A program made the translations under genes and the position numbers. The notes under the pieces were generated by a model. It was given only the letters and a program-made list of their open reading frames with translations. It had not been told where the DNA came from and did no database searches. A stretch of 64,000 bases of DNA, taken from CASFRF01 sp031549345 (GTDB lineage Bacteria; Verrucomicrobiota; Lentisphaeria; Victivallales; Victivallaceae). Of the stretch, positions 19,501-26,419 are shown in pieces (position 1 is the stretch's first letter; every line of letters starts with the position of its first letter). The DNA is taken from NCBI GenBank assembly GCA_031549345.1, contig JAVBPY010000007.1, positions 21,299-85,298 on the forward strand, in the 5' to 3' direction.

Positions 19501-21237
19501 CTGCAAAAACGCCTTGCGGTGCGGCGAATATTTGATGATGCGGATGGCGGCCTCGCGGACAGCGTCGTTCTTCAGCGCCAGTAGATCCTCCAGCTTTTCC
19601 AGCTCTACAAAAGAGAGGCGCGAGGGCAACGCCTCCAATGCCGCAAGACGGATCGACATGCTGCGCGAATGGACGGAGTCCAGCAAAAACGCCCGCAATT
19701 CCGGCGTTCGCGGAAATTTTTTCCGAATGCGCCGCCCCTGCGCGAAAGGGGTTGCCGAACCGAAAAAATTCCAAGGGAGAATGGGTTTCCACATCCTGTA
19801 AAAAACCATCGCTTCTTCGAAAAACACCTTCTGCGCCGCCGTTGCCATCCCCGAGGCGCGCCGCGCCAATTCATGCAACGTCTCCCGATCACCTCCGGAC
19901 ACAGCCAGCCGGACCAGCGCGGTCCACACAGGAAGCCGTGAAAGGGTCAGTTCGCATTGCGGAAAGAACGGATTGACGATCTTCCTCTCCTTCGCGGGAA
20001 GCGCGTCCAGCCAGCGCAGAAAAATAGCGGACAAGCGGCGTTGTTCGGCAGCCTGCGGCGGGATTTGTTTGTTTGCCAGGAGGAACGACGCCTCCGCTTC
20101 GGGAAACGTGCGGAGCAAGCACGCTTGCGCCACCGGATCGTCGTGAAACAGTTCCGCGTGGTCGGCGATGAATGCGTACGTATATTCCTTCCCCACCGTT
20201 TCCATGAAATACATCGCGGCGCATTTGCGCGGGGGGGCATCGGAACGATCCTGCAAAACGTGTTCCACCGCGCGGAGCGCGTCGGCGGTTTCGGCGTTGC
20301 CGAGCGCCCAGAACGCCAGGAACAACGTTTGCGGATCGCCCGTTTTCAGCGCTTCGGCGCGGTCTTCGGGAGAATCGAGCATGCGAAGCGCGGTGTCGAA
20401 CGCGTGCTTGACGGCGGCAGGTCGCGCAGCCTCCAGCCCCAGCCCCGTCCAGGTGTCGAAGGCGCGCACGACCGAGGCAAAGCGGAGTAAATTGTGTTCC
20501 CGGATCGTTTGAAGCATGAAACGGAACGCGTCGAGCCGACCGTCCGAGCACGCCTCCACAATCGTCTGCCGCAACCCCTCCTGAAGACGGGCGGCGACCA
20601 GGAGGTCAGCCAGCATTTTCCAGCTCGATTCCCGCGCGGAGTAGAGCAAACCTTCGATCAAAGGCCGCCCCGCCGCATGGGCATTTTCGTAGATCGCGCG
20701 GCGGCAATATTCAATGGTTTTCGCGTCGCCTTCGTCCAGCTTGATCGCGAGAATCATGGTCAGCGCCTGGGTGGCCCAGTAGTTTTGCTCCAGATATTCC
20801 GGGCGCTCGAAAAAGAGTTCAACGTACTCGTCCGGCGTAAGGTTGTACCGCTGGAGCTGAAAAAACGCGCGGAGCATCCCGAATAAAATTTCACCGTACT
20901 GCTCCGGCTGTTCCGTGGAGCGAAACGCGCGGCGGAAAAGTCCGTACTGGTGCGTTCCGGACATTTTATATTGCAAAGCCTTGGTCGCAAGATGGGACCA
21001 GCGGCGTCCGAACACACCCAGGATAAGGCGGTTGGCGGGACGAAGAAGCGCACGAATGGTCTTTTCCTGCAACGCAAACAAACCATATGGATGATCCAGT
21101 TGCGGAAGCAACCCATCAAACGGACCGAATCCCACGCGGAGCTCTTTCCCGAATGTCCGGATTCCGTGAAACTTGCATTTGCGGCTTTTCCAGAACGCCG
21201 CGACCTCCTTTTCCGTCTGCTGCCGGGTTTTCGCCAT
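16510..21237 (-). CDS. Giant DUF4132-domain protein
   Basis: 1575 aa, no signal peptide. The first roughly 1200 residues are helical and HEAT/ARM-like in character (repeated short Leu/Ala helices, e.g. SMSIRLAALEALPSR). The C-terminal 300 residues match the DUF4132 family (YehI-type): LFSEAMRDADLVVSVAHAGG, TLEMRAALIAAMLPLFKLE, GDYTVHLGSGVCHKAAQG, FVDEDPKTAEIVTKILFLSED and IKDPNIL. The family has no established biochemical role; in E. coli yehI sits near MoxR ATPase and VWA genes, which are absent here. The start overlaps the stop of the 139-aa gene by one base (TGATG), so the pair is translationally coupled. A large scaffold is plausible, but that is inference. Confidence 0.85.
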   Translation of the reverse strand: MAKTRQQTEKEVAAFWKSRKCKFHGIRTFGKELRVGFGPFDGLLPQLDHPYGLFALQEKTIRALLRPANRLILGVFGRRWSHLATKALQYKMSGTHQYGLFRRAFRSTEQPEQYGEILFGMLRAFFQLQRYNLTPDEYVELFFERPEYLEQNYWATQALTMILAIKLDEGDAKTIEYCRRAIYENAHAAGRPLIEGLLYSARESSWKMLADLLVAARLQEGLRQTIVEACSDGRLDAFRFMLQTIREHNLLRFASVVRAFDTWTGLGLEAARPAAVKHAFDTALRMLDSPEDRAEALKTGDPQTLFLAFWALGNAETADALRAVEHVLQDRSDAPPRKCAAMYFMETVGKEYTYAFIADHAELFHDDPVAQACLLRTFPEAEASFLLANKQIPPQAAEQRRLSAIFLRWLDALPAKERKIVNPFFPQCELTLSRLPVWTALVRLAVSGGDRETLHELARRASGMATAAQKVFFEEAMVFYRMWKPILPWNFFGSATPFAQGRRIRKKFPRTPELRAFLLDSVHSRSMSIRLAALEALPSRLSFVELEKLEDLLALKNDAVREAAIRIIKYSPHRKAFLQHLHDSGKEVALGEFKRKRRHKARWNRGNGFGLYTPRLRLRWELPKSGRANHPRFWMKSHFAAAKQLIHDLDCLVEEQREFEYLQARYDGSQARVVLGNFGPTEKYWGLDVQTSYKNDGLETFDMFPLAEVWRGFFASRNEAPETVLAALALMHSVYREDNHVPLALGVFYGTQLKNTTETPPRWPVHIAMILFMQAGEGTSAETLVTHLAAIARRTPWYFSWLFTKQNWCTWSWYDNGVLFWFNLLAKIPFSPDAFKLHAYWYGRRSYRVLQDRMLPAYLEACAAGFIGEKELYRFVFEHSTLFRRDEFRRHPLLLRALERVVDTELDDRLELPVDASEYASTLHYVPGCAYFVRILARIGKEPLVRGSLYGTGKYTVLSHLLKVVRPLPGETGETLAALLQKNPIPEQRLIEAAMYSPAWLGIVGEALNAPDLPAAGWYFHAHVSESFDEEKETAIARWTKVAPREFNDGAFDIEWFRFAHNAVGEAMFQRLYDAAKYIAGAAHHRRSQIFSDAALGKLKCEDIESNMDSKRNKEMVMAYGILPGVDFRRRYERLQKFAKESRQFGAQRQATEKLAVETAIANLARTAGFDDVTRFLWTMEDEKIKELAPLFVPRQTGQVMLHLQIDEMGAPSIHTDKGGKALKAVPAALKDNAYVKELQHAVRDLREQHRRAKRTLENAMERGDVFQVGEVRAIARNPVLGPLANALLWNDGENIFFLKNMPRGIKTLTIAHPLDLLHSGRWAEFQQLLIGEKLAQPFKQVFRELYVPNDDEKLDGFVSTRYAGQQIQPRKAAAMLRARGWMPVTYAGLQKVFHRENLIARMTVEVDFLAPSEVEPPALEGILFLNRRTEKAVPLSEVPPRLFSEAMRDADLVVSVAHAGGVDPEASHSTLEMRAALIAAMLPLFKLENVRLDGSHAFIAGSYGDYTVHLGSGVCHKAAQGMIHILAVHSAQRGRVFLPFVDEDPKTAEIVTKILFLSEDAKIKDPNILNQIRE

Positions 21238-21656
21238 CAGTACATCCTCCCGGCGAGCATGGCGAGCTTGATAATCATGATTTCGGCCTCCTCTTCCAGC
21301 CTGAGGGGAGCGTCCAACGCGGTCAATTCGTCCATTCCGGAAAACACGCGGAACAAACCGTCTTCAAAGGCCGACAAAGCCACTTTCACCGCGCCCGCCG
21401 GATCGGCGGCGCGTTCGTCGTAACGCGCGCCGAAGCCGATCTTGCCGACGCGCCCGGCCTGTTCGCGCAATTCGTCTTCCGTGAGAAAAAGCGGCAAAGG
21501 AACGTCTACTTTCTTTGCATTGAACTCGCCCACCTGAAATTGCACCAAGGAAATGAGGAGTTCCCGGAGGGTGGAAACGGAGTCCGGCAACTCGATTTCG
21601 CACTCCATCAAGGATTTGCGCCGGGCCGGATTCTTCAGTTTAACGCGAATTTTCAT
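21237..21656 (-). CDS. Putative beta-grasp (MoaD/ubiquitin-like) partner of the DUF4132 protein
   Basis: 139 aa. The start at 21656 (MKIRVKLKN) is fixed by a 4-nt ATGA overlap with the glutaredoxin-like gene; eight extra residues upstream in frame are not part of it. The N-terminus (KIRVKLKN, ECEIELPDSVSTLRELLISL) has the beta-hairpin-plus-helix pattern of ubiquitin-like folds. The end (SGMDELTALDAPLRLEEEAE, IMIIKLAMLAGRMY) resembles the last strands of MoaD/ThiS-type proteins, with a ...LAG tail followed by three extra residues rather than a terminal Gly-Gly. A middle insert carries FLTEDELREQ and KIGFGARY. From memory similar proteins lie beside DUF4132 genes elsewhere. The fold assignment is my inference. 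Confidence 0.72.
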   Translation of the reverse strand: MKIRVKLKNPARRKSLMECEIELPDSVSTLRELLISLVQFQVGEFNAKKVDVPLPLFLTEDELREQAGRVGKIGFGARYDERAADPAGAVKVALSAFEDGLFRVFSGMDELTALDAPLRLEEEAEIMIIKLAMLAGRMY

Positions 21657-21916
21657 ACAACGCCGTTTTGGCGGAGCCAAGCCTCCAAGCGCGCGGCGTC
21701 AAACACTTCGCCGGGCCGCCAACGGCCGTTGAATTCGAGCGTGGGGACCACCCAGTCGTCGCCGCCGTTCACTTCAATCACTTTTTGGACAACCTCTTGC
21801 GGCTGTTCCTCGATCTCGAGGTAGTTGAACGGAATGTTTTTCTCTTTAAGCCATGCAACCGTGTTTTGACAATGCGGACAAATGCTCCAGGCGTAAACAT
21901 TCAGTTTCATTTTCAC
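21653..21916 (-). CDS. Glutaredoxin-like thiol-disulfide protein
   Basis: 87 aa, thioredoxin fold. Active-site SICPHCQN gives a CPHC motif at residues about 13-16, the cis-Pro is in WVVPTLEFNG, and the length fits monomeric glutaredoxins/NrdH-like proteins. No signal peptide, so cytoplasmic. It overlaps the carboxypeptidase stop upstream (ATGA) and the 139-aa gene downstream (ATGA), so it belongs to a tightly coupled set. Its partner could be the cysteines of neighbouring proteins or a general thiol pool; not determinable here. Confidence 0.9.
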   Translation of the reverse strand: MKMKLNVYAWSICPHCQNTVAWLKEKNIPFNYLEIEEQPQEVVQKVIEVNGGDDWVVPTLEFNGRWRPGEVFDAARLEAWLRQNGVV

Positions 21917-23412
21917 ACTCCGTATAGTTCACCGTATTTGTTTTGCAGATACCTGAGGTAAGGCCCCGCATCCAGCTTCCCCGGCAAGCGCGCAATCAGT
22001 TCATCGGGGTAGAACTTCGCGCCGTGCCGGTAGAGCCCATCCGTCAGATGTTCCCGGAGGGGGGCGAAATTCCCCGCCTCCAAATCTTTTTCCAAATCCG
22101 GCAGGGCGGTACGCGCCGCGTCGAACATCTGCACGGAAAGGACGTTGCCCAACGTGTACGTGGGAAAGTACCCCACGGAACCGCAGGCCCAGTGCACATC
22201 CTGCAGGACGCCTTCGCGGTCTGTTTCCGGCACAATGCCGAGGTATTCGCGCATGGAAACACGCCAGAGCTCGGGGAGGTCGGCCACGGAAATGCGGCGT
22301 TCCATAAGCGCGATCTCGATTTCCACGCGGAGCATAATGTGGAGATTGTACGTCGCCTCATCCGCCTCCACACGAACAGCCGAAGGCGCAACACGGTTGA
22401 CCGCCGCGTAGCATTGTTCCGCGTCCAACCCGTCGAATGCGCCGGGAAAACGGGCCTGTAAACGCGGAAAAAAACCGCGCCAGAATGCGCGGGAACGCCC
22501 CACAAGATTTTCCCAGAGCCGCGACTGCGACTCGTGCCAGCCGAGCGACGCGCCGGTCCCCAAAGGGGTGCGGTCCAGCGCGGGCGCGATGTTCTGTTCG
22601 TAGAGCGCGTGCCCGGCTTCGTGCAGTGTGGAGAACAACGCGGACAATGCGTTGTCTTCAAACAATCGTGTGGTGATGCGCACATCGTCCAGGTGAAAAG
22701 TTGTGGTAAAGGGGTGCTCGGAACGGGCCAGAGCGCCACGCCGGAAGTCAAAGCCGATCCGGCCGGCGACTTCGGTATTCAGCGCCCACTGCATCGCCTC
22801 CGGGAAATGCCCGGAGGGAAGCGCGTCGACGGGGTGCGGACGCGCTGTAATCGCTTCGACAAGGCGCGTCTGCTCCCGGCGTAAATGCGTGAAAAGAGGG
22901 AGGAGATCGCGTGTTTTCATCCCCGGCTCGTGGTCGTCGAGCTGTGGATCGTAGATATGATCGTAGGGAGCGAAAAAATCCGAATACGCACGGCGGAGAT
23001 CGAAAATACGTTCCAGATACGGCGCGAATTTTCCGAATTCATCCGCCTCACGCGCCTCCATCCAGTTTTGGAACGCCAGCGCGGTCAGGGAGGAAAATTC
23101 GCTCACATACGCGGAAGGAATCCGGCGCTGCCGGTCGAAATCGCGCCGCAAATTGCGGAGGAGGCAAAAATCGTCCGACTCCGGGGCACAATTCAACCGG
23201 TACGGCTCGAGCGCTTCGAGGAGCTCCCCCATGCGGTCGGAAACAGTGCGCTCGTGCGCGAGGCGCGCAAGGAGGCTTAACTGCCGCGCCCTCCCCTCGC
23301 CGCCGTTTGCGGGCATGGCGGTCTGCTGGTCAAATTCCAGCACGGCGGCGGCGGAACGCAAGTCGGCGATTTCACCGCAAAGCTCCCGCAACGCGGCGAA
23401 AGTGTTTTTCAC
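21913..23412 (-). CDS. M32 (Taq-type) metallocarboxypeptidase
   Basis: 499 aa, the normal family length. Removes C-terminal residues from peptides in the cytoplasm with a divalent metal. All M32 signatures are visible: the zinc motif HEAGH in LFSTLHEAGHALYEQN, the DVRITTR (DxRxT) strand, HESQSRLWEN, and GVLQDVHWACGSVGYFPTYT (GxxQDxHW). No signal peptide. The start overlaps the stop of the secreted-protein gene as ATGA, and the stop overlaps the glutaredoxin-like gene. Confidence 0.95.
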   Translation of the reverse strand: MKNTFAALRELCGEIADLRSAAAVLEFDQQTAMPANGGEGRARQLSLLARLAHERTVSDRMGELLEALEPYRLNCAPESDDFCLLRNLRRDFDRQRRIPSAYVSEFSSLTALAFQNWMEAREADEFGKFAPYLERIFDLRRAYSDFFAPYDHIYDPQLDDHEPGMKTRDLLPLFTHLRREQTRLVEAITARPHPVDALPSGHFPEAMQWALNTEVAGRIGFDFRRGALARSEHPFTTTFHLDDVRITTRLFEDNALSALFSTLHEAGHALYEQNIAPALDRTPLGTGASLGWHESQSRLWENLVGRSRAFWRGFFPRLQARFPGAFDGLDAEQCYAAVNRVAPSAVRVEADEATYNLHIMLRVEIEIALMERRISVADLPELWRVSMREYLGIVPETDREGVLQDVHWACGSVGYFPTYTLGNVLSVQMFDAARTALPDLEKDLEAGNFAPLREHLTDGLYRHGAKFYPDELIARLPGKLDAGPYLRYLQNKYGELYGV

Positions 23413-24329
23413 GGCGCATCCGCTTTGGCGGTGAGACCGCGTGCAAAGGCGACAAGCTTCCGGGTATTTTCCGGGCTCGACTTCACATCGAGCTGGAGCT
23501 GCTTCTGCTTCGGCGCAAGCTTGATGCTGTTTAAGATCAGCGTCTGAATATCCGGGTTATCGGCGAGAACCCCGGAGAGTCCGAGCGCAAGGGCCAAATT
23601 CCCCTGCAACGCCATGGACGAGGCCGCTTCGGCCGAAACCGTATCCGCGATCAGGTGCAGCCGAATGCCCTCCCCGGTCGCGCCATCAAGGAAAAGGGCG
23701 CCGCGGCAGGCATCCACCTGCGATACGTACATCATAACCTGCGGGGTCTTTTTCCACGCGTCCGGCACCGTCCCCTTACGGGCGGAAACGGCCAGGACCG
23801 GATCGGCCCCGAACTTGGCCATCTCCTCCGAACGGGCCTTGCCGAGGGGGGCCTTCCCCCATTCACTCACTTTGGAAGCCTGTTCCGGCGGAAAATAAAC
23901 CGCCAGCGTATCCTCCGGGAAAATCAGTATCCCGCCTTTCGGATCGGTATACACGTCGCGGTCGCCGACACGGTCCTTGGTCAGGTAGCCGTCTCCGATC
24001 ATCTTCGTCAGAAGTTCGTCCTTGGGCATCACAAGGCGCGCCAGAACAACAGGGGGCGTTTCCATCGTCTTGCCGTTGCAGACAAGCAAAAACTCGCTTG
24101 CGATGTCCGCGATGTTGCGGGAACTCCCGTCGCCCATCGGAATTTGAAAGGCCGCCCGTTCCTCCGACCGGAAAATCTTGCTGTTGAAGAGCCGGGAGGC
24201 GTTAAAGTAAATCAATCCGTCGCACTCTCCGCTCGCCATTTTCATCAAATCCGCCGGGGCGGCGTACAGCGCGCCGGAAAACGAGAGGCTCAAGAGAAGA
24301 AACGCGGCCTTTTTCAGTATGTTTTTCAT
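23409..24329 (-). CDS. Secreted protein of unknown function
   Basis: 306 aa. Signal peptide MKNILKKAAFLLLSLSFSGALYA then a mature domain beginning APADLMKM. No enzyme motif; one Cys in the mature N-terminal third and another in DACRGALFLD. Overall it has the mixed alpha/beta layout of secreted proteins common in PVC genomes that report on 'model' values (e.g. LILNSIKLAPKQKQLQLDVKSS). The start at 24329 is chosen over the in-frame ATG 57 nt upstream because AGAAGGG precedes it and a signal peptide begins there. It has its own promoter and an inverted repeat around its ribosome site (24330-24386). It then runs into the carboxypeptidase gene by a 4-nt overlap. Confidence 0.8.
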   Translation of the reverse strand: MKNILKKAAFLLLSLSFSGALYAAPADLMKMASGECDGLIYFNASRLFNSKIFRSEERAAFQIPMGDGSSRNIADIASEFLLVCNGKTMETPPVVLARLVMPKDELLTKMIGDGYLTKDRVGDRDVYTDPKGGILIFPEDTLAVYFPPEQASKVSEWGKAPLGKARSEEMAKFGADPVLAVSARKGTVPDAWKKTPQVMMYVSQVDACRGALFLDGATGEGIRLHLIADTVSAEAASSMALQGNLALALGLSGVLADNPDIQTLILNSIKLAPKQKQLQLDVKSSPENTRKLVAFARGLTAKADAP

Positions 24330-24356
24330 ATGCAACACCCTTCTTGTATGTTGCAT
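24330..24356 (-). promoter_or_regulatory. Inverted repeat enclosing the ribosome-binding site
   Basis: ATGCAACA (24330-24337) and TGTTGCAT (24349-24356) are perfect complements separated by 11 nt. In the mRNA this forms an 8-bp stem whose loop contains the Shine-Dalgarno AAGAAGGG, with the start codon immediately after the stem. As DNA it is an operator candidate just downstream of the -10 box. Confidence 0.65.
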
Positions 24357-24357
24357 G

Positions 24358-24386
24358 AAGATACACTCTTCCGGGAAAATATTCAA
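24358..24386 (-). promoter_or_regulatory. Internal promoter before the secreted-protein gene
   Basis: Minus-strand TTGAAT (24381-24386), 17-nt spacer, TATCTT (24358-24363), just after the manA stop at 24390. It would let the downstream genes (secreted protein to DUF4132) be expressed apart from the phosphatase-GRE-manA block. Confidence 0.6.
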
Positions 24387-24389
24387 GTG

Positions 24390-25448
24390 TTACCCGACCC
24401 AAATAAGCGTTAAATCTTCTTCGGCGGTAATTTCCATTTTCCGCACCGGATTCGGCACAAGGAAGGAATCGCCGCAGGCAAGCGACTGCTCCGAAGCGGC
24501 CTTCAGCGTCCCCTTCCCCCCGATGACAATGCCGAGCTGCCACGGAGAATCAAGTTCATACACCAGAGTCGCACCCTTTGGAACAACCAATTTCCCGACA
24601 CGAAAACAGTCGGTGTGCCGCGCGTCGATCACGCGGTAAAAACGCGCCCCCCCGCGCTCCCATTCCAATTCCGGCGCGATGCGAAGGCGGGCAAGGAGCG
24701 CCTCGCGCGCCACGCCTCTGTATTCGAAGCAGTCGAGCCCCTGCTCCGGGGTCAGGCGTCCCCACATATCCAACGCGGTCAGCTCCAGTTCGCCGATGCG
24801 TTTCTCCGGCTGGACGACAAGGTCGGTCGGTTCCTGGACTTCGGTCATCAAAACACCCGGGCCGATGGCGTGCGGGAGGCGGCCGGGGATGAAATACACT
24901 TCGCCGGGTTGCACCTCCACCTTATGGAGCATGCCCACGATGGCGGGAATATCCTGCGCTTCCACCGCCCTGCGGAAGGCATCGCGGTCGATCCCCGGCT
25001 TGAAGCCGAGGAGGATGTACGGTTTTTCACCGCCGATTTCACGCGTCCGCAGAATCAGCCAACTCTCGGTCTTCCCGTATTCGGAGCGGCAGTATTTCCG
25101 CGCGAATTCCCTATCCGGATGGCACTGGATCGGCAGACGAATCGCGGAATCCAGAAATTTGCACAGAACCCCCAGACCGTCGCGGGAGGAGCCGAGAATT
25201 GTTTCGCCGTCTTCGCGCAGAAGCTCCCGCAACAGCGCGCCCCCATCCCGCAGGCGCGAGAGCCCTTCGTCGGGTGAGGTCGCGTGCTCGGCATTCTCCG
25301 CCGCCGTCGCGGAGCCGAGCCAATTTTCCGGGAAAAAGCAGTCTTCGCCGCGCGCCCCTGTCATTAATTCATCCAGCAACGCGCCGCCAAGGTAGCAGCG
25401 CCACACGCGATTCGGGGCAAAAAACAACGGATCACAATACGTATTCAT
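24390..25448 (-). CDS. manA: Class I mannose-6-phosphate isomerase-like protein
   Basis: 352 aa. Zinc-dependent cupin enzyme that interconverts fructose-6-P and mannose-6-P; the family also contains close homologues of other specificity. Metal ligands and motifs: PIQCHPD (Gln and His), GKTESW (Glu), PGRLPHAIGPGVLMTEVQEPTD (second His and the conserved EVQ). The N-terminal NRVWRCYLGG replaces the more usual KxWGG-type motif. The start overlaps the GntR regulator stop as ATGA, so it is coupled to it and probably part of the same sugar-related operon as the glycyl radical enzyme. Confidence 0.85.
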   Translation of the reverse strand: MNTYCDPLFFAPNRVWRCYLGGALLDELMTGARGEDCFFPENWLGSATAAENAEHATSPDEGLSRLRDGGALLRELLREDGETILGSSRDGLGVLCKFLDSAIRLPIQCHPDREFARKYCRSEYGKTESWLILRTREIGGEKPYILLGFKPGIDRDAFRRAVEAQDIPAIVGMLHKVEVQPGEVYFIPGRLPHAIGPGVLMTEVQEPTDLVVQPEKRIGELELTALDMWGRLTPEQGLDCFEYRGVAREALLARLRIAPELEWERGGARFYRVIDARHTDCFRVGKLVVPKGATLVYELDSPWQLGIVIGGKGTLKAASEQSLACGDSFLVPNPVRKMEITAEEDLTLIWVG

Positions 25449-26419
25449 ACAATGGTTCCCTTAATAAAATTTTGGCTCGCCTTCCATTCCCGCCCTGTCC
25501 GGCGCTGACGGCGGAGCGCATGAACCGCCGCGCGCGCAAGTTCCTCCATCGGCTGGCGGCAACTGACGACCCGGTCGCTCAGCCCATCAATTCCGTACAC
25601 GGGGATCTTCTCCACGAAAGGCAGAACCCGCAACGCCATCGCATCGTTGACGGCGAACACCGCATCGGCCGCAAGAAGCTCCGGCGGGATCTGAAAAGTG
25701 CCATGACGCGGCAATCGGACGATCGCAGCCGGAAGCCTGCGTGCCCGGCATTCCGCGAGAAAGGCCTCTTCGCGCAAACGGTCGGAATCGGCATCGAGAT
25801 CGGCGTGGCCGACAAAGACCGGATACCGCACATCCCCCGCCTTGTGAAACAGCTTTTTCAACGCGTCGGCGTTGTCCAGCCCAACATAATCGGCGTATAC
25901 TCCGGGGAGCATGCGGTCGAAAAAAACCTGGTTCACACCCAAAACACGCAAACGGGCGAACGTCCCTTCCGGGAAACGGCCGCCGGAGGGCCAGACGACA
26001 AGATTGCGTACCCCGCACGCGGCAAGGTCCAGCGCCGCGCGTTCTTCCAGTTCCGGCGATTCGTCGGTCAGGCGTAAAATCAAAAGCTCCCCCTGCGCCG
26101 CCAGCTCTTGTTCCAGCGCCCGGATGAAATCAAGCGCGAACGGGTCTTCCACACTCCCCAGAAACGCGATTAAATTCCCCGCCCCCGAATTGGCGGCGCA
26201 ATGACGCGCCACAAAAGTGCCGCTCCCGGGGCGGCGTTCGGCAATTCCGGAGGCGACCAATTCATCGTAGGCGCGCCGGACGGTAACACGGCTCGCGCCG
26301 CCCTCTTCGGCCATGGCCCGCTCGGTGGGCAACCGGTCGCCCGGATTGTATTCGCCGTTCAGGATGGCGCGAAAAATCCGGGCGCGCAAAGCGGAGGTTT
26401 TATCCCTCTGTTTATGCAA
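25445..26419 (-). CDS. GntR-family regulator with LacI-like sensor domain
   Basis: 324 aa. N-terminal winged helix of the GntR type (residues about 8-72: ILNGEYNPGDRLPTERAMAE, SRVTVRRAYDELVASG, RRPGSGTFVA), followed by a periplasmic-binding-protein-like LacI/AraR sensor (from about 80; PVFVGHADLD, DAVFAVNDAMALRVLPF, VYGIDGLSDR). The start is a TTG at 26419; it overlaps the glycyl-radical-enzyme stop by 8 nt and no better ATG exists nearby. It likely represses or activates the operon it lies in, in response to a sugar. It is the same architecture as the regulator at 31051. Confidence 0.88.
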   Translation of the reverse strand: MHKQRDKTSALRARIFRAILNGEYNPGDRLPTERAMAEEGGASRVTVRRAYDELVASGIAERRPGSGTFVARHCAANSGAGNLIAFLGSVEDPFALDFIRALEQELAAQGELLILRLTDESPELEERAALDLAACGVRNLVVWPSGGRFPEGTFARLRVLGVNQVFFDRMLPGVYADYVGLDNADALKKLFHKAGDVRYPVFVGHADLDADSDRLREEAFLAECRARRLPAAIVRLPRHGTFQIPPELLAADAVFAVNDAMALRVLPFVEKIPVYGIDGLSDRVVSCRQPMEELARAAVHALRRQRRTGREWKASQNFIKGTIV

